From Actinomadura coerulea (GTDB lineage Bacteria; Actinomycetota; Actinomycetes; Streptosporangiales; Streptosporangiaceae), in the NCBI RefSeq assembly GCF_014208105.1, contig NZ_JACHMQ010000001.1:7564001-7628000 (forward strand): a stretch of 64,000 nt of DNA, in the 5' to 3' direction. Below are positions 28,170 through 36,772 of the stretch, one piece after another (position 1 is the stretch's first letter; each line of letters opens with the position of its first letter). The translations under genes were made by a program, and so were the position numbers. Below the pieces are notes generated by a model. It was not told where the DNA came from. It made no database searches and saw only the letters and a list, made by a program, of their open reading frames with translations.

Positions 28170-30986
28170 GTGGATCTACCCACGTACACGAACATCTGGC
28201 GCATCGAGAAGCGGCTCTACAAGCTGTACGACCTGCGGCTCCCGATGCCGCTGCCGCTGGTCCAGATCGGCGTCTTCCTCGGTGTGTTCGTGCCGTGGAT
28301 CGTGCTGCTCCGGGTCGTCGGGATCCCCTTCGCGTCCCCCTGGCACGTGCTCTACATCGTCCCGCCGGGCGTGCTCACCTGGCTGGCGACCCGCCCCGTC
28401 ATCGAGGGCAAGCGGCTCACCGAACTGCTGCTCTCGCAGGGCCGCTACCTCGCCGAACCCCGCACCTGGTGCCGCCTCACCCCCATCCAGGAGCCCGGCG
28501 AGGTCGTCATCGTGGCCCGCGTCTGGCGGCGCGCGGGCAGCCCCGCTCCGGCCGCCGCGATGGAACGTGCCGCGATCAAGACCCGCCGCCGCGCCCGTGG
28601 GCGCGCCGCCGAGCCGGAACCCGCCGCGGCCCCCGCCGCGACCCCGGTCCTGGTCCCGCGCCCCTCGGCCGCCGCCGCACCCCCCTCACTGGTCGAGTAC
28701 GCGGCCCAGCGCGAGCCCGCCCCCGCCGCCGCCCCGCTCCCCGCCGCCCCCGAGCCCGCCGTCCCCTCGCCCGCGGTCCCCCCGCCCGCCGCGCCCGAAC
28801 CCCTCGTCCCGCCCAGGGCATGGCGCCGCAGCACCCGCGACATCTCGCACGAGGACGACGTCCTGGCCCTGCCCGCCGGCGCCGAGCAGCCCCCGGCGAC
28901 GCCGCGGCTGGAGGTCCCCCCGCCGGCCGCGCCCCCCGGATCCGGCAAGCGCGCCCTGGCCTCCGGCGTCCGGCGCCCTGGCGAGCAGGCCGAGTTCTGG
29001 CAGGCCGTCCCGGCCGGCGACACCCGCCCCGACACCCCCCAGCAGCCCCGCCCCGACGTCCGAAGGGCCGCCGAGGAGATCGCGGGCGCCCCCGAGCCGT
29101 CCCGGCGCGAGGACGAGCAGGCCCCCGCGCCGCCGGGCGTCCGGTGGACGCGCCCCGCCGAACCGGGCGACGGCGTCACGCGGCAGCCGCCCGCCGAACC
29201 CGAGCAGGTCCATGCCGCCGACGGCGAGCGCGTGCGCGTGCGGCCGGCGTTCAACGGAGAGCCCGGCGACAGGAAGGTCGCCGGCACGCGCACCCCGCAG
29301 CAGGCGGCCCCCGCCCCCCAGACCCCCGCGGCCACCCGCCCCGACATCCCCATGGTCCCCGGCGCCTTCGGCGCCGAGAGCCTCCCCTCCGCCCAGCCCC
29401 CGCGACAGCACGCAGCGCTTCCCCCCGCACCGGCCCAGCCGGACACCGCGCCTCCTGAGCGACCCGCCGCGGAGCCGGCGCGGCCCCCCGCGCCTCCGAG
29501 GCATCCGGCCGAGGCCGAGCAGGACGCCCCCCGTCAGGAGCGGCCTTCCTCGCGGCCGGAGCGGCCCGCGATGCCTCCGGCGCGTCCCGCCGCGCAGCCG
29601 GAGCGGCCCCCGATGCCGCCCGAGCTGCGTCCCGGGTGGACGGTGCAGCGGCCCCCCGCGCAGCCGGAGCGGGAGGCGGCACGGCCCGAAACGCCCGCCG
29701 CGTCCGCGGAGCAGGCGCCCGCGCCGCCCGCGCCGCGCCCCGCGCCGCCCCAGCAGGTGCCGCCGGTGCGTCCCGCCGCGCCGTCCGCGCCGCCCGAGCC
29801 GCCCGAGCAGCCCGAGCAGCCCGGGGTCCTGCGGGAGCCGCCAAGGCCCTGGTCGAAGGGACTGTCCAAGCCGCAGCGTCCGGACGTTCCCGAGCCGGTG
29901 GCGCCGCCCGTCCATGACCTGCCGCCCGCCGAGCCCCCGCGCCAGGTGGAGCCTCCGCGTCCGGCGGAGCCGCGTCCGGTGGAGGGGGAGGCGCCGCCGC
30001 GGGAGGTGCGGTCGCAGCCCGCCTCGCCCGTCCGGCCGCGGCCGCTTCCGCCGCCCCCGTCGCCCCCGCCGTCCGGCCCGGCGATCACCCCGCCGGATCC
30101 CGAGCACGAGGTGACGTCCGGTGGGCTTCGGCGGCTCATCCACGCGGTCGGCGGCGGGCACGGCGAGGTCGACGCCGACTACCAGCAGCGGATCCAGCAG
30201 CCGTTCCACGGGACGCGGCACGTCGTCGTGCTCGGCTGCACCGGCGGCGCCGGGCAGACCGTCACGGCGTTGATGCTGGGGCACACGTTCGCGCAGCACA
30301 ACGGCGAGCCGGTCGTGGCGATCGACGTCAACCCCGGGCCGGGCGCGCTCGCGCGGCGCACCCGCAGCGACACCAACGAGACGCTGACCGGCCTCATCAC
30401 GCGCGCCGACCAGGTCTCCAGCCTCACCGCGATGCGCCGGTACACCTCGCAGGCCAAGTCGGGCCTCGACGTCATCGCGGCGGGCAAGAACCCGCTGCAG
30501 GCGCTCGACGACCGCGACTACGCGCTCGCGATCCGCACGATCGACAAGTTCTACTCGGTGACGCTGCTGGACGCGGCCGCCGCCGTGGTGGCGCGCGTCC
30601 TGCCGTACGCCGACCAGATCGTCCTCGTCGCGCCGGCGAGCGCCGACGCGCCCCGCGCCGTCGCGATGACGTTCGAGTGGCTCGACGGCCACGGCTACGA
30701 GGAGCTGCGGTCCCGCGCGGTGACGGTCATCAACGGGGTGAGCCGCCGCAGCATGGACGACGTCGAGCAGGCCGAGGCCGTGGCGCGGGGCCGGTGCCGG
30801 GCGCTGGTGCGCATCCCGTGGGATGATCACCTGAGCATGGACCGCGCGCCGCGCAACGAGCTGAAGTCGTTGCGCACGCCCACGCGGCGTGCCTATCTTG
30901 CCCTCGCCGGCGTCGTGGCCGGCGGCTTCACCGTCATGCCCGAGCGTTACCAGGAGCTTCAGCAGGAGCAGGAGGCCACCCGATGA
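28170..30986 (+). CDS. TcpE-like membrane protein fused to a degenerate MinD/ParA domain
   Basis: 938 residues in three parts. (1) Residues 1-110: TcpE/PrgI-like region with two adjacent hydrophobic helices (PLVQIGVFLGVFVPWIVLL and WHVLYIVPPGVLTWLATRP), a conjugation-pore component. (2) About 110-640: a Pro/Ala/Glu-rich linker of about 530 residues. (3) About 645-938: a MinD/ParA-like domain, VVVLGCTGGAGQTVTAL with AIDVNPGPGALARR and TLLDAAAAVVA. Compared with the KGGxGKT deviant Walker A, both lysines are replaced (T and Q), so ATP hydrolysis is doubtful. GTG start follows a GGGGAG run. In known systems TcpE is a short separate protein; this fusion is unusual. Confidence 0.82.
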   Translation: MDLPTYTNIWRIEKRLYKLYDLRLPMPLPLVQIGVFLGVFVPWIVLLRVVGIPFASPWHVLYIVPPGVLTWLATRPVIEGKRLTELLLSQGRYLAEPRTWCRLTPIQEPGEVVIVARVWRRAGSPAPAAAMERAAIKTRRRARGRAAEPEPAAAPAATPVLVPRPSAAAAPPSLVEYAAQREPAPAAAPLPAAPEPAVPSPAVPPPAAPEPLVPPRAWRRSTRDISHEDDVLALPAGAEQPPATPRLEVPPPAAPPGSGKRALASGVRRPGEQAEFWQAVPAGDTRPDTPQQPRPDVRRAAEEIAGAPEPSRREDEQAPAPPGVRWTRPAEPGDGVTRQPPAEPEQVHAADGERVRVRPAFNGEPGDRKVAGTRTPQQAAPAPQTPAATRPDIPMVPGAFGAESLPSAQPPRQHAALPPAPAQPDTAPPERPAAEPARPPAPPRHPAEAEQDAPRQERPSSRPERPAMPPARPAAQPERPPMPPELRPGWTVQRPPAQPEREAARPETPAASAEQAPAPPAPRPAPPQQVPPVRPAAPSAPPEPPEQPEQPGVLREPPRPWSKGLSKPQRPDVPEPVAPPVHDLPPAEPPRQVEPPRPAEPRPVEGEAPPREVRSQPASPVRPRPLPPPPSPPPSGPAITPPDPEHEVTSGGLRRLIHAVGGGHGEVDADYQQRIQQPFHGTRHVVVLGCTGGAGQTVTALMLGHTFAQHNGEPVVAIDVNPGPGALARRTRSDTNETLTGLITRADQVSSLTAMRRYTSQAKSGLDVIAAGKNPLQALDDRDYALAIRTIDKFYSVTLLDAAAAVVARVLPYADQIVLVAPASADAPRAVAMTFEWLDGHGYEELRSRAVTVINGVSRRSMDDVEQAEAVARGRCRALVRIPWDDHLSMDRAPRNELKSLRTPTRRAYLALAGVVAGGFTVMPERYQELQQEQEATR

Positions 30987-31156
30987 GCGCCCCCCGCGGG
31001 CATCGAGCGGAGACCGAAGTGGACCGGGCATTGCTGGCGGACGCGCCTGACGTTCATGACCGTCCGGATGGCGAACACTCTCCCGGGCAGCCCTGTTCGG
31101 GCGCCCGGCGGTGGAGAGAATCGTTGATCGGAACCGGCGTCGGGAGGGCGGCATGA
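30983..31156 (+). CDS. 57-residue ORF joined to both neighbours by ATGA overlaps
   Basis: ATG 30983-30985 overlaps the stop of the TcpE-MinD gene, and its own TGA 31154-31156 overlaps the ATG of the VirB4-like gene (31153). The product is hydrophilic, rich in Arg, Asp, Gly and Pro, with one Cys (GQPCSGARRWRES) and no membrane segment. Both junctions being four-base overlaps strongly suggests a translated link that couples the flanking genes. The VirB4-like start also has its own GGGAGG, so the frame could alternatively be a chance open frame. Confidence 0.6.
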   Translation: MSAPRGHRAETEVDRALLADAPDVHDRPDGEHSPGQPCSGARRWRESLIGTGVGRAA

Positions 31157-33642
31157 GCAAGTCGAGCCGACTGGCCGTGCGGTACTTCGACGACCGCGTC
31201 CTGCTGACCGACAGCGCCGCGTGGGCGTACTTCCGGCTCCCCACGGTGTCCTACGAGTTCACGACCGGTGAGGAGCGCGAGGCGCTCGCCACCAACATCA
31301 CCATCGCGCTGGCCGGCATCCGCATGCAGGACGCCGAGGTCCACCTGCGGATCGGGCACCGGACGTATCCCGCGGCGGAGTGGGCGCTGGCACTGGACGG
31401 GACGTCCGACGGCGGCCCCGGGTGGCGGGAGTACCTGGAGGAGACCTACGCCCACGTCTGGGCCAAGGACTTCTGGACCAAGGAGGTCTACCTCGGGGTG
31501 CGGCTCGGCCCGCGCGGCATGGGCGCGCAGCTGTCGGGCGGCGTCCTGGCGCAGCTCCTCAGGGTCTACAAGCGCAGCGAGAGCGCCCTCGGCGTGCACG
31601 ACGACGCGGTCGACAAGAAGGAGATCGCGCGCTGGACCGACCAGGCCGACCGGGTCGGCCGCGCGCTCGGGGGGTCCGCCCTGTACGCCAGGCACGCCAC
31701 CTCCACCGAGGTCGCGTGGCTGTTCCAGCACGCGGTGACGGGGGCGCTGGCCGACCCGCCGCCGTCCGCCGTCGCGCGCCGGACGTGGGGCAAGGGCGAG
31801 ATCGAGTCGCTGGTGGAGGGCGCCATCCACAACGGGCGCTCCTACCTGCGGATCGAGCAGCCCAACTTCACCGGGGCGGGCGGAGGCGCCACGGCCGCGT
31901 CGTACGTCGCCTACCTGTCGTTCGCGCGGTTCCCCGACATGATGCCGTTCCCGGACGGCGAGCCCTGGCTCCACTACGCCGACGCGCTGCCGTTCCCCGT
32001 GGAGATCAGCGCGCGGATGAAGCTGATCCCGCCGGCGAAGGCGTCCAAGGACGTCTCGCGCAAGCTCGCGCACGCCCGCGACATGGACCAGCACATCCGG
32101 GAGGCGGGCGCGGAGGCGCCGATCGCGCTCGCGGAGCAGATCGACGCCGCCCGGATGCTGGAGCACGGCATCACCAAGGAGCGGCTGCCGTTCGTCTACG
32201 GGTGGCACCGGCTGATCGTGTCGGCGCCGACCGAGGAACTGCTCGCGCAGCGCGTGGACGCCGTCGTCGAGCACTACCGCGACATCGGCATCGACGTCGT
32301 CAACTCGACCGGCGACCAGTTCTCGCTGTTCCTGGAGTCGCTGCCCGGCGACCAGATCCGGCTGAACGCCTACGCGCAGCGCCAGCCGCTGCGCACCATC
32401 GCGGGCGGCATGCCGGTCGCGACCGTCGACCTCGGCGACCGCTCCGACGACGAGGGCGAGGGCTGGGTCGGCCCCTACATCGGCGAGACGCTCGGCCGGG
32501 CCCGCGCCATCGTGCACTTCGACCCGCTCGTCGCCGCGGCGCGCAACCGCCCGACGGCCGTGGCGATCACCGGGGAGCCCGGCGGCGGCAAGACCACGCT
32601 CGCGCTGCTGCTGATCTACCAGATGGCGCTGCGCGGCGTCACCATCGCCGCGATCGACCCCAAGGGCGACGCCGAGTCGCTCGTGGAGCTGCTCAAGGCG
32701 CGGGGCAGGAGGGCGCGCATCCTGCCGCTCGGCTCGGCGGCGCCCGGCCTGCTCGACCCGTTCTCCTTCGGCGACGACCTCGCCACCAAGAAGATGATGG
32801 CGACCGAGACGCTGCGGCTGCTGCTGCCGCGGATGTCGGAGGAGCGCGAGTCCGCGATGATCCAGGCGGTCGGCGCGGTCGCCAACGCCGAGCGGCCCTC
32901 GCTCGGACGCGTCGTCGACTACCTGGAGGGCGCCGACGACCCGGCGTCCAAGAACCTCGGCGCGGTGCTGCGCTCGATGTCGGAGATGCGGCTCGCGCGG
33001 CTGTGCTTCGACCCGTCCGGCGGCGAGCGCATCGACAGCGCCGGCTGGACGACCGTGTTCACGCTCGGCGGGCTCACCCTGCCGGACGTCACGATCCCGC
33101 GGGAGGACTACTCCTACGAGCAGCGCCTGTCGGTCGCGCTGATGTACCTGGTGTCGCAGTTCGCGCGGCGGCTGATGCACGGCCTCGACCGGCGGCTCCC
33201 GAAGGCCATCTTCCTGGACGAGGCGTGGGCGATCACCTCGACGCCCGAGGGCGCCAAGCTGGTGCCCGAGGTGTCGCGGATGGGGCGCTCCCGCAACACC
33301 GCGCTGATCCTGGTCTCCCAGAACGCGGGGGACCTGCTGAACGAGCAGGTGACGAACTGCCTGTCCTCGGTGTTCTCGTTCCGCTCCACCGAGCGGGTCG
33401 AGGTCGGCAACGTCATGTCCCTTCTCGGGGTCGAGGCGTCCGACGAGCACAAGGCCGTGCTGCGCAACCTCGGCAACGGCGAATGCATCTTCCGTGACCT
33501 CGACGGCCGAGCGGGGCGCATCGGCGTCGACCTGATCTCCGAGGAACTGCAGCGTTGGCTGGACACCAACCCGACCCGGTCCCGTCCGGGCACGTCCGAA
33601 CTCGCCGCCGCGGGGGCCGAGGTCGAGGAGGTCTCCCGATGA
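31153..33642 (+). CDS. VirB4/TcpF-like type IV secretion ATPase (locus 1)
   Basis: 829 residues. N-terminal region (about 1-450) typical of VirB4-like proteins, then the RecA-like motor: Walker A ITGEPGGGKTTLAL near residue 475, Walker B KAIFLDEAW near 685, and the sensor-like LVSQNAGDL. These ATPases power substrate transfer and pilus or pore assembly at the inner membrane. ATG 31153 has GGGAGG five bases upstream. The 3' end overlaps the next gene by ATGA. A second VirB4-like protein is encoded at 57379; the two are clearly different in length and in the Walker A loop (GEPGGGKT versus GDPGSGKT). Confidence 0.92.
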   Translation: MSKSSRLAVRYFDDRVLLTDSAAWAYFRLPTVSYEFTTGEEREALATNITIALAGIRMQDAEVHLRIGHRTYPAAEWALALDGTSDGGPGWREYLEETYAHVWAKDFWTKEVYLGVRLGPRGMGAQLSGGVLAQLLRVYKRSESALGVHDDAVDKKEIARWTDQADRVGRALGGSALYARHATSTEVAWLFQHAVTGALADPPPSAVARRTWGKGEIESLVEGAIHNGRSYLRIEQPNFTGAGGGATAASYVAYLSFARFPDMMPFPDGEPWLHYADALPFPVEISARMKLIPPAKASKDVSRKLAHARDMDQHIREAGAEAPIALAEQIDAARMLEHGITKERLPFVYGWHRLIVSAPTEELLAQRVDAVVEHYRDIGIDVVNSTGDQFSLFLESLPGDQIRLNAYAQRQPLRTIAGGMPVATVDLGDRSDDEGEGWVGPYIGETLGRARAIVHFDPLVAAARNRPTAVAITGEPGGGKTTLALLLIYQMALRGVTIAAIDPKGDAESLVELLKARGRRARILPLGSAAPGLLDPFSFGDDLATKKMMATETLRLLLPRMSEERESAMIQAVGAVANAERPSLGRVVDYLEGADDPASKNLGAVLRSMSEMRLARLCFDPSGGERIDSAGWTTVFTLGGLTLPDVTIPREDYSYEQRLSVALMYLVSQFARRLMHGLDRRLPKAIFLDEAWAITSTPEGAKLVPEVSRMGRSRNTALILVSQNAGDLLNEQVTNCLSSVFSFRSTERVEVGNVMSLLGVEASDEHKAVLRNLGNGECIFRDLDGRAGRIGVDLISEELQRWLDTNPTRSRPGTSELAAAGAEVEEVSR

Positions 33643-36131
33643 TGGGTTCCCGCGAGGGGGCGCGCCTCCAGCGCTCGCCCGGCGAAGGGCTCGACCGCAA
33701 GGCCCTGCGGCGCCCCCGGCGCCCGCGGCGCCGCCATGCGCCGCGCAGCCGCCGCTCGGTGCTGCTGCTGGTCGTCATGGCGCTGTTCATGCTGGGGCCG
33801 CTGTCGCCGGCGTCCGCGTCGGTCCCGCAGCTGCCGAACCCGCTGAACGACGCGTGCAGCCCGGCCGACCACCCCGCGCCCGAGCAGTACGGATCCGGGA
33901 CGGACGGCATGATCAAGCCGCCCGAGTACCCGAACGAGAAGCTGCAGAAGACGCCCGTCGAGAAGCTCACCTACTACGACCGGTACGGCACCGCCGGGCA
34001 GACCTGGTACGCGGTCGACATGGGCTGCTCGGACGCGATGTCGATGATGGGCAACGCGATCGCGAACACCGTGTTCACCCTCGTCCGGACGATCGACCGG
34101 ACGACGATCAGCGTCTACCAGGCGGCCGCGTCGGAGTCGCTGCTGACCTGGCTGAAGGACACCGTCGACGGGGTCATCACCAACATCGGCAAGACGTTCA
34201 ACGCCCGCTACTGGTCGTGGGTGGTCATCCTCGGCGCGATGTGGCTGGCCTGGTGGGGGCTCGTCCGCAGGCGGGCGAGCAAGGTCACCGAGGGCGTGAT
34301 CTGGATGGTCGCCGCGATGGTGGCGCTGACCTGGCTGATCACCCGGCCCGCGGACTTCACCACGCTCGGGACGAAGGTGTCCGAGGCGACCAGCGCCGCG
34401 TTCAGCGCCGCGCTGCCACCGAGCGATACCAAGGGCGGGACGTGCATCCCCGTCCCCGAGGGCAAGCCCGACCCGGCGACGTCGAAGGACATCGACGCGA
34501 CGTCCCGCAACGCCAACGCGCTGTGGGTGGCGCTGGTCTGCAAGCCGTGGCTGCAGGGCGAGTTCGGCACCAGCGACCCCAACGCGAAGATCATCAAGCA
34601 GAACGCCGACAAGCTGCTCTGGTCGCAGGCGGTCGACCTCCCGGAGACCTACGGCACGAACAAGGTCGACCTGGGGAAGAAGTCCGACGCCTACAAGGAC
34701 GTCACGAAGGACATCCACGACAACCATCCCCAGAACTACGCGCTCTTCCAGGGCAAGGACTGGCAGAACCGCCTGGGAGTGTCGCTCATCGCGCTGTTCG
34801 CGGCGCTGGTCGCGGGCCTGCTCATCCTGGTCATCGCGCTCGCGCTGATCGTCGTCAAGATCGCGTTCCTGCTGCTCCTCGTCGCGGGGCCGATCTTCCT
34901 CGGGATCGGCATCCATCCGGGCGTCGGACGCGTCGTCGCCATCCGCTGGCTCGAACTGCTGCTGTCCATGCTGCTGAAACAGGCGGCGCTCATCGGGGTG
35001 CTCTCGCTGCTGCTGTGGGCCTACAGCCTGATCCTCGGGGAGACGCTGCCCTGGGGTCTGCAGGTGGTGCTGATCGCGCTGGTGACGTTCGCGGCGTTCG
35101 TGTACCGCAAGCCGTTCCAGCACCTGTTCGCCTCCGTCGGCTACTCGGCGGTCGGGGCGCGCGGCAAGGGCGAGGCGGAACTCGACAAGTCGATCGCGGC
35201 GGCCCGCAAGAGCACCGAGGCGATGCCGCCGGTCGCCGCCTACCAGATGTTCCGCAAGGCCAAGAACGACCCGGCGATGGCCGCCGCCCTCGCCGGCGGC
35301 GTGACGGGCGGCGTGGTGGCGGGCACGGTGGCCGCGGCCGACCGGTCGGCGCCCGGCGCGGGCGCGGAGCAGTCGCCCGAGGACGCGCCGGTGCTCGCGG
35401 CCAAGCCGCGCGGCGCGGGCGCCGCGGCGGCGCAGGGGCGGTCCAGGCGCGGTGCTCCTCCGCTGAACCTGCCGACCAGGGCGGGCGCGCTCGGCGACCG
35501 CCGCACGGACGGCGCCAGGGCGGCGGCCGCCAAGCCCGGCGGCGTCACCGTCGCGAAGGGCGACGGTGAGGACGCCGGAGGCGGTGGCGGAAGCGGAAGC
35601 GGAAGCGGTAAGGGCACCCTCCGCCCGACGTCCTGGACGGGCCGCGGCGGCACCGGCGGCGGTGTCTCCGGCGGAGGCGGTTCGGGCGGCGGAGGCGGTT
35701 CGGGCGGCAGCGGCGGTTCGGGCGGCGGTTCGGGCGGCGGTTCGGGTGGTTCCGGCGGTTCGGGCGGCTCCGGCGGTGGCGGCGGAGGCTGGTTCGGCGG
35801 AGGCGGCGGACGCTCGTCCGGTTCCGCGGCCCGCGGCCGCGGGCGCTCGGGCGGCGGTTCGGCCGGTTCCGGTGGTTCCGGCGGCGGCGGCTGGTTCGGC
35901 GGCGGCAGCGGCGGCTCGGGCGGCGGTTCCGGCGGCGGTTCCGGGAACGTCCCCCGGCAGCGCGGCCGCAGCGGTGGAGGCGGGGGCGCGAGGCCCTCGC
36001 GTCCCGAGCCCGGCGGGCGGCAGGCGCCCCCGCCGCTGTGGGGCAGGGGCGGCTCCAACGCCAGCCCGCCGATCCCGTTCTGGCTGCGTCCGGTGGACCG
36101 CCGGTCGGGTGAGTCGGACCGGGACGAGTGA
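33639..36131 (+). CDS. TrbL/VirB6-like polytopic channel protein with Gly/Ser-rich tail
   Basis: 830 residues. Signal-like segment at about 43-62 (VLLLVVMALFMLGPLSPASA). Helices at about 190-235 and a cluster at 377-490 (ALVAGLLILVIALALIVVKI, LLLVAGPIFLGIGI, AALIGVLSLLLWAYSLI, GLQVVLIALVTFAAFVYR), the TrbL/VirB6 pattern. Between them lies an external loop with several Cys and many charged residues. Residues about 643-790 are almost only Gly and Ser with WFGGG islands, then RPSRPEPGG. The start is coupled to the VirB4-like gene. It likely forms the inner-membrane pore; the tail may be an interaction surface or a cell-wall-spanning linker. Confidence 0.85.
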   Translation: MMGSREGARLQRSPGEGLDRKALRRPRRPRRRHAPRSRRSVLLLVVMALFMLGPLSPASASVPQLPNPLNDACSPADHPAPEQYGSGTDGMIKPPEYPNEKLQKTPVEKLTYYDRYGTAGQTWYAVDMGCSDAMSMMGNAIANTVFTLVRTIDRTTISVYQAAASESLLTWLKDTVDGVITNIGKTFNARYWSWVVILGAMWLAWWGLVRRRASKVTEGVIWMVAAMVALTWLITRPADFTTLGTKVSEATSAAFSAALPPSDTKGGTCIPVPEGKPDPATSKDIDATSRNANALWVALVCKPWLQGEFGTSDPNAKIIKQNADKLLWSQAVDLPETYGTNKVDLGKKSDAYKDVTKDIHDNHPQNYALFQGKDWQNRLGVSLIALFAALVAGLLILVIALALIVVKIAFLLLLVAGPIFLGIGIHPGVGRVVAIRWLELLLSMLLKQAALIGVLSLLLWAYSLILGETLPWGLQVVLIALVTFAAFVYRKPFQHLFASVGYSAVGARGKGEAELDKSIAAARKSTEAMPPVAAYQMFRKAKNDPAMAAALAGGVTGGVVAGTVAAADRSAPGAGAEQSPEDAPVLAAKPRGAGAAAAQGRSRRGAPPLNLPTRAGALGDRRTDGARAAAAKPGGVTVAKGDGEDAGGGGGSGSGSGKGTLRPTSWTGRGGTGGGVSGGGGSGGGGGSGGSGGSGGGSGGGSGGSGGSGGSGGGGGGWFGGGGGRSSGSAARGRGRSGGGSAGSGGSGGGGWFGGGSGGSGGGSGGGSGNVPRQRGRSGGGGGARPSRPEPGGRQAPPPLWGRGGSNASPPIPFWLRPVDRRSGESDRDE

Positions 36132-36772
36132 TGAACCTGAACGACCGGCGGCGCAAGCTGCTGTTCGCGGGTCTCGTCGTGCTCCTCGCGGCGGTCGGCG
36201 TCTACCTGACGGTGGCCTCGCCTTCGGGCGGGTCCGATGACGAGCCGCGGGCCCGCCCGAGCGCGGCGGCGTCGCAGGGGCCGCAGGCCCCCGCGTCGCC
36301 CCCGCCGGGGATCCAGAGCACCGTCGACCCGAACGACTTCGACGTCTACCGGCTGCTGCCGTTCTCCCGGCAGGAGTTCGCCACGGCGGCCGACCTGGCG
36401 CAGCGGTTCGTGGCCGCCTACGGGACGTACCGCTACGACGAGGCCCCCCAGACCTACGTGGCGCGCTTCGCCGGCCTGACCACCTCCGACCTCGGGCAGC
36501 GGCTCGGCCAGGGCGTGGCGACGCCCGGGATGGTGGAGGAGCGCCGCCGCGAGCAGCTCGTCGCGCAGGGCACGGCGTCCCTCGACCGGGTCCGCGACAT
36601 CGAGAACAACTCGATCATCTTCCTGGTGACCGGCCGGCAGCAGGTCACCAAGGGCGGGCGGACCAGCAGCGACAGCAAGCAGTACGCGGTGACCGTGGCG
36701 AGGGACGGCGGTTCGCTGCGGGTCTACTCGTTCGAGCCGGCGGACGCCGGACAGGCGGGTGACACGGGATGA
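36131..36772 (+). CDS. Bitopic membrane protein of secretion locus 1 (VirB8/TcpC-like size)
   Basis: 213 residues from ATG 36131, which shares its A with the upstream stop (TGATG). A membrane helix at about 11-30 (LLFAGLVVLLAAVGVYLTV), a Pro/Ser-rich linker, and an external alpha/beta domain (about 70-205) with RLLPFSRQEFATAADLAQRFVAA. The size and layout resemble a NTF2-like domain such as in VirB8/TcpC, but I cannot confirm the fold. It is coupled to the hydrolase gene (ATGA at 36769-36772). Role inferred as a scaffold of the same machine. Confidence 0.7.
   Translation: MNLNDRRRKLLFAGLVVLLAAVGVYLTVASPSGGSDDEPRARPSAAASQGPQAPASPPPGIQSTVDPNDFDVYRLLPFSRQEFATAADLAQRFVAAYGTYRYDEAPQTYVARFAGLTTSDLGQRLGQGVATPGMVEERRREQLVAQGTASLDRVRDIENNSIIFLVTGRQQVTKGGRTSSDSKQYAVTVARDGGSLRVYSFEPADAGQAGDTG

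Noticed and set aside
32616-36156. Long minus-strand frames opposite the VirB4-like and VirB6-like genes
   Set aside because: Low-complexity products; the plus-strand proteins carry clear Walker and membrane motifs.
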